This document shows positions 61,090 through 64,000 of a stretch of DNA of 64,000 nucleotides, one piece after another. The first letter of the stretch is position 1. Every line of letters begins with the position of its first letter. Origin of the DNA: Brevipalpus yothersi (lineage: Eukaryota; Arthropoda; Arachnida; Trombidiformes; Tenuipalpidae); assembly GCA_003956705.1 (NCBI GenBank), contig QZCP01000835.1, forward strand, positions 1 to 64,000, in the 5' to 3' direction. The translations under genes were made by a program, and so were the position numbers. The notes beneath the pieces were generated by a model. That model saw only the letters and a program-made list of their open reading frames with translations. It made no database searches and was not told the DNA's origin.

Positions 61090-61415
61090 TTTTTCTCGCT
61101 AATTTTGCTAATCTGGAAAAGATATTTTGTCGATTGAAGTCAAAATACGATAAAATAGATGCATCAGAAGAAGGTATGAATGTAGCTCACCTTACAAAGA
61201 CTAAACTGCCTTTCAACTCTTATTATTTGTCACTGAAATAATTTTCAACCTAACAGATGGGATAAAATTATCAAAGTAATCAAATATAAAGTGACTTAGA
61301 TCGAAAACTTTTTGATTCAGAATATCCGAGCTCAGAAGAATCACATGAATTGGAAAGTCTTCCAGAAGGACTTCACTGAAGTCTTATCAGCAACACGAGA
61401 CAAACATAAACAATC

Positions 61416-61445
61416 AAGCCGCGCAGTTGATGAGCTGCGCGGCTT
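61416..61445. repeat. GC-rich perfect inverted repeat (hairpin)
   Basis: AAGCCGCGCAG and CTGCGCGGCTT, perfect 11-bp complementary arms around an 8-nt loop, in otherwise AT-rich sequence. Function unknown. Confidence 0.9.
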
Positions 61446-61531
61446 TCGAACAAGATTGTATCACATGAATGAATAGAATCAACCAGAATGATGAATTGGA
61501 ATACTGAAAATTTTGAAATAAAAAATAACTT

Positions 61532-61533
<2 letters not shown>

Positions 61534-61568
<35 letters not shown>
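61534..61568. repeat. (GA)n microsatellite
   Basis: Pure GA tract downstream of the SPTLC1 stop. Confidence 0.95.
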
Positions 61569-61571
<3 letters not shown>

Positions 61572-61701
61572 CTGTTCAGGAAAATTTAACCAATGTGACA
61601 GATTTTTAATAATAAAATCATCAAAAATTCAAGGTAATGTGGCCTTTCTGAATAATAGAAAAATTGTGCCCTCAAAAAAGTTGTTAAAAAATCTATAAGA
61701 A

Positions 61702-63651
61702 TTAGGATAATTTGTCGAAAGCTTCTTTAAGCATATCGACAATATCATCAATTTCTGTGGGTTCCAATCGTACATTGACTATGAGTCTGATACTGGGTTG
61801 GATTGGTCTAATCTCTTCTTTGAGGTAGCGTGCCACTGTCAGTGCATAACCTCTTTCTAGAGCCTGGAAGAATTGGGAAGGAAATCAATTAGAATGAATT
61901 TCTCCAAGTTCAAATTTAGATTTTGATTTATCAAAGCTGGAAAATAATCACTTACGTAATCACAAATTTTTTCCAAATTTTTGGTTTCTATATCAAAGCT
62001 ATCAAATTTTTTACTGGATCGAAGGTGCTTTATGGGTGATAGAGGATCTCCTTCAACGCTGATTGAATCAATCCTGGAAGAAAATAGTACAAAATCATCA
62101 CATGGACTCGCAGAAAGTTTCTTACTTACTCTTTCAATTTAGAGTGAAATCTTAGACAATTTTCATGCAAACTTTTGACCAATTCTGGTCGTTTTTCTAT
62201 TATATCCAGAGCAACCAGAGCAGAAGCTGCTTGTAAGGCGGGTAAAGAGGCAGAAAAACAGTAACCAAGACCAGAAAGGCGTTGATGATCAACAATAAAT
62301 GAGGAACCAGCACAGAATCCACCATAAGCACTGAGTGCGTTCTCCATTGATGAAGAAATGAGATCAATTTCATCAATAGGAATTTGTAGATGTTCAGTTA
62401 TCCCTTTTCCAGATGCACCAAGAACACCGAAAGAGTATGTTTCATCGACAAATAGACGAACTTTATACTTATTTTTTAGTTCAATCATCTCTCTCAGTGG
62501 ACAAATATCACCATGATTGATATAGAGTCCTTCAACAACGAGAAATCTACGTGTAATCTTTGCTTTCTTTGGATTCTGGTCATTAGAGAAAGAAAAATAT
62601 TTATGGTCATATGAAACACAGATAAAAAAAATTAGAAACGATACCTTAATGTCAGCGAGCTCCTGCTCTTTCAAAAGTCTATGGAGATCCTGGGCATTAT
62701 TGTGTTTGAAAAATTTAACGACACTTCTTGAAGCCGCGAGTCCTTTTTGGATAGCAAAATGAACTCCTTCGTCGCAAAAAATGACATCACCAACCTTGGA
62801 ATAGGCTGGTATTGCACTTGCCACAGCCGAAAATCCATAAGAATAGATGATCGCCTCTTCAACGTCCAAAAATTTGGCTAAACTTTCCTCGAGTTTAAGA
62901 TGAATGTCTAAAAACAAAAATAGATGTGTGTAAGAACAATATCCATCAATCAATCAGAGAATAATATGTGTATATGTATTTTACCTAAAGTTCCATAAAA
63001 ACCTCTAGGACCACAAGTGCCAACTCCATACTTTTTAACAGCACTCAAAGATGCTTCCTCAAGGGCTTTTTCATCATTCAATCCCAGATAATTATGAGAT
63101 GCTAGGTTCAATGAACGCTTACCATCAACAACAATATATTTACCATATTTGCTGGAAACAACAACAAATACGGATAAGTGGAAGGAAATCCTCAAAATTA
63201 TCAGAGAGTAACATCAATCATCAATCGTAATCATCACTGTGACTTGCTCAAATACGCTCTTACTAGTCAATCGGATATCGATTCAGCTTGAATGAAAGAG
63301 ATAAACTTTATTGAAGCTAACCTTGAAACGATTTTGGGATTCAATGCATAATGATCTGGGGGAACTGCTGGAGCCAAAGGTTCAGGATTGAATTCATCGA
63401 TTAATCTCTGCTTTTCCTACAATAAAACGAAAAAAAAAGAAATTTCAGTTGATTGATTGAAATCATGAGAGCAAATGATATGATAAACTTACTCGCTCAG
63501 TGAATTGTCTTGGCTTCGGACGAAGTCGTTTAACAAGCGCATCAAACACATAATAAACGAGACCAATGACGGCAGCAGCCTGCATTAAAGTTGCTATTGA
63601 TGTGCCGAAAAAGATTCTCTTCAATTGATGAAGCAAACAATCAACATTCAT
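61702..63651 (-). CDS. SPTLC1: Serine palmitoyltransferase subunit 1 (LCB1)
   Basis: Seven exons (63493-63651, 63322-63416, 62985-63151, 62645-62907, 62130-62575, 61956-62073, 61702-61863) give 469 residues; phases match and the length is that of the family. An N-terminal membrane helix (about 17-40) precedes the alpha-oxoamine synthase fold: LNLASHNYLGL, GVGTCGPRGFYGT (with the Cys known from HSAN1 in human), SYGFSAVASAIPAYSKVGDVIFCDE, FVDETYSFGVLG, SMENALSAYGGFCAGS and GYCFSASLPALQAAS. As in all LCB1 subunits the PLP lysine is absent (MENAL at that site). The subunit pairs with SPTLC2 in the ER for the first step of sphingolipid synthesis, L-serine plus palmitoyl-CoA. Confidence 0.97.
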
Positions 63652-64000
63652 GACTCGAAAATGTGGAAATAATTTGGAGAGAAGATATAGAAAGCTATGA
63701 TAATGAAGATGAAGAAAAATAAAAACACGCAACAGTGGCTCAAGTTTGTGTATGTGTTTGCAAAGTTGCGGCAACACTCTTATAACTGTGACCAATAGAA
63801 AAAAAAATATCGCTATTATCACACTGTTACACAATTAAAACCAACACTAGTAGATTGAGGATTTTTCATCCACGCTGATAATGATGAGCCAATAATTGAT
63901 CTATCCTGACCATACAGCTCATGATGGAAACTTGTCGGTTGTCTTCCTCATCTCTCAACTTTCTTCGAGACAGAGAATCATATCGAAATCATGTACAAAA
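63652..64000. other. Upstream flank of SPTLC1
   Basis: No exon recognised. An in-frame extension upstream of the SPTLC1 ATG exists but is hydrophobic and lacks family similarity, so it is probably 5' UTR. Confidence 0.5.

Larger units (their letters stand above)
61090..61701. other. Intergenic between CWC15 and SPT1
   Basis: 5' flank of CWC15 and 3' flank of SPTLC1. Carries the GC-rich hairpin at 61416-61445 and a (GA)n tract at 61534-61568. Confidence 0.6.

Overview
This is a eukaryotic, AT-rich, gene-dense nuclear window. Genes carry many short introns (mostly about 60-110 bp, GT-AG), and the non-coding parts are littered with long (GA/CT)n microsatellites. The gene set (kainate-type glutamate receptor, SOBP, filamin, SLP-76/BLNK-type SH2 adaptor, MCMDC2, Miro) is metazoan. 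Compact introns plus an invertebrate-style repertoire suggest an arthropod, most likely an acariform mite; the taxon is an inference, not something the sequence states. I saw no rRNA, tRNA, CRISPR array or bacterial-type operon.

Layout. 0-8.4 kb, plus strand: the 3' part of an SLP-76/BLNK-like adaptor gene, followed by a decayed tandem copy of it. 9.7-13.0 kb, plus: a complete 8-exon DUF389 multi-pass membrane protein. 13-20.6 kb: gene-poor, microsatellite-rich, with a 209-N assembly gap. 20.6-21.3 kb, minus: a short protein of two filamin-type Ig repeats. 23.4-30.1 kb, minus: the C-terminal end (KR-ACP-TE) of a fatty-acid synthase gene that is clearly a pseudogene, split by a complete, apparently very young Ty3/gypsy LTR retrotransposon (23951-29428) with identical LTRs and a 4-bp target duplication. 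31.0-34.7 kb, plus: a complete 12-exon kainate-type ionotropic glutamate receptor.

From 35.3 kb to 63.7 kb every gene I can model lies on the minus strand: V-ATPase subunit D, MCMDC2, SEL1L/Hrd3, NAD kinase, Miro, SOBP, an orphan type-I membrane protein, CWC15 and serine palmitoyltransferase subunit 1. For most of them the exon chain could be followed from ATG to stop with matching phases at every junction. The SOBP 5' end is unresolved.

Functionally the genes are ordinary housekeeping and neuronal/signalling genes and do not form one pathway. The unusual signals are the retrotransposon inside the fatty-acid synthase pseudogene (with a textbook -1 slippery heptamer between gag and pol), the degenerate adaptor duplication, an inverted-repeat foldback upstream of the V-ATPase gene, and a GC-rich perfect hairpin between CWC15 and SPT1. 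Exon boundaries are hand-derived from the sequence; family names come from recognised motifs, not from database searches.
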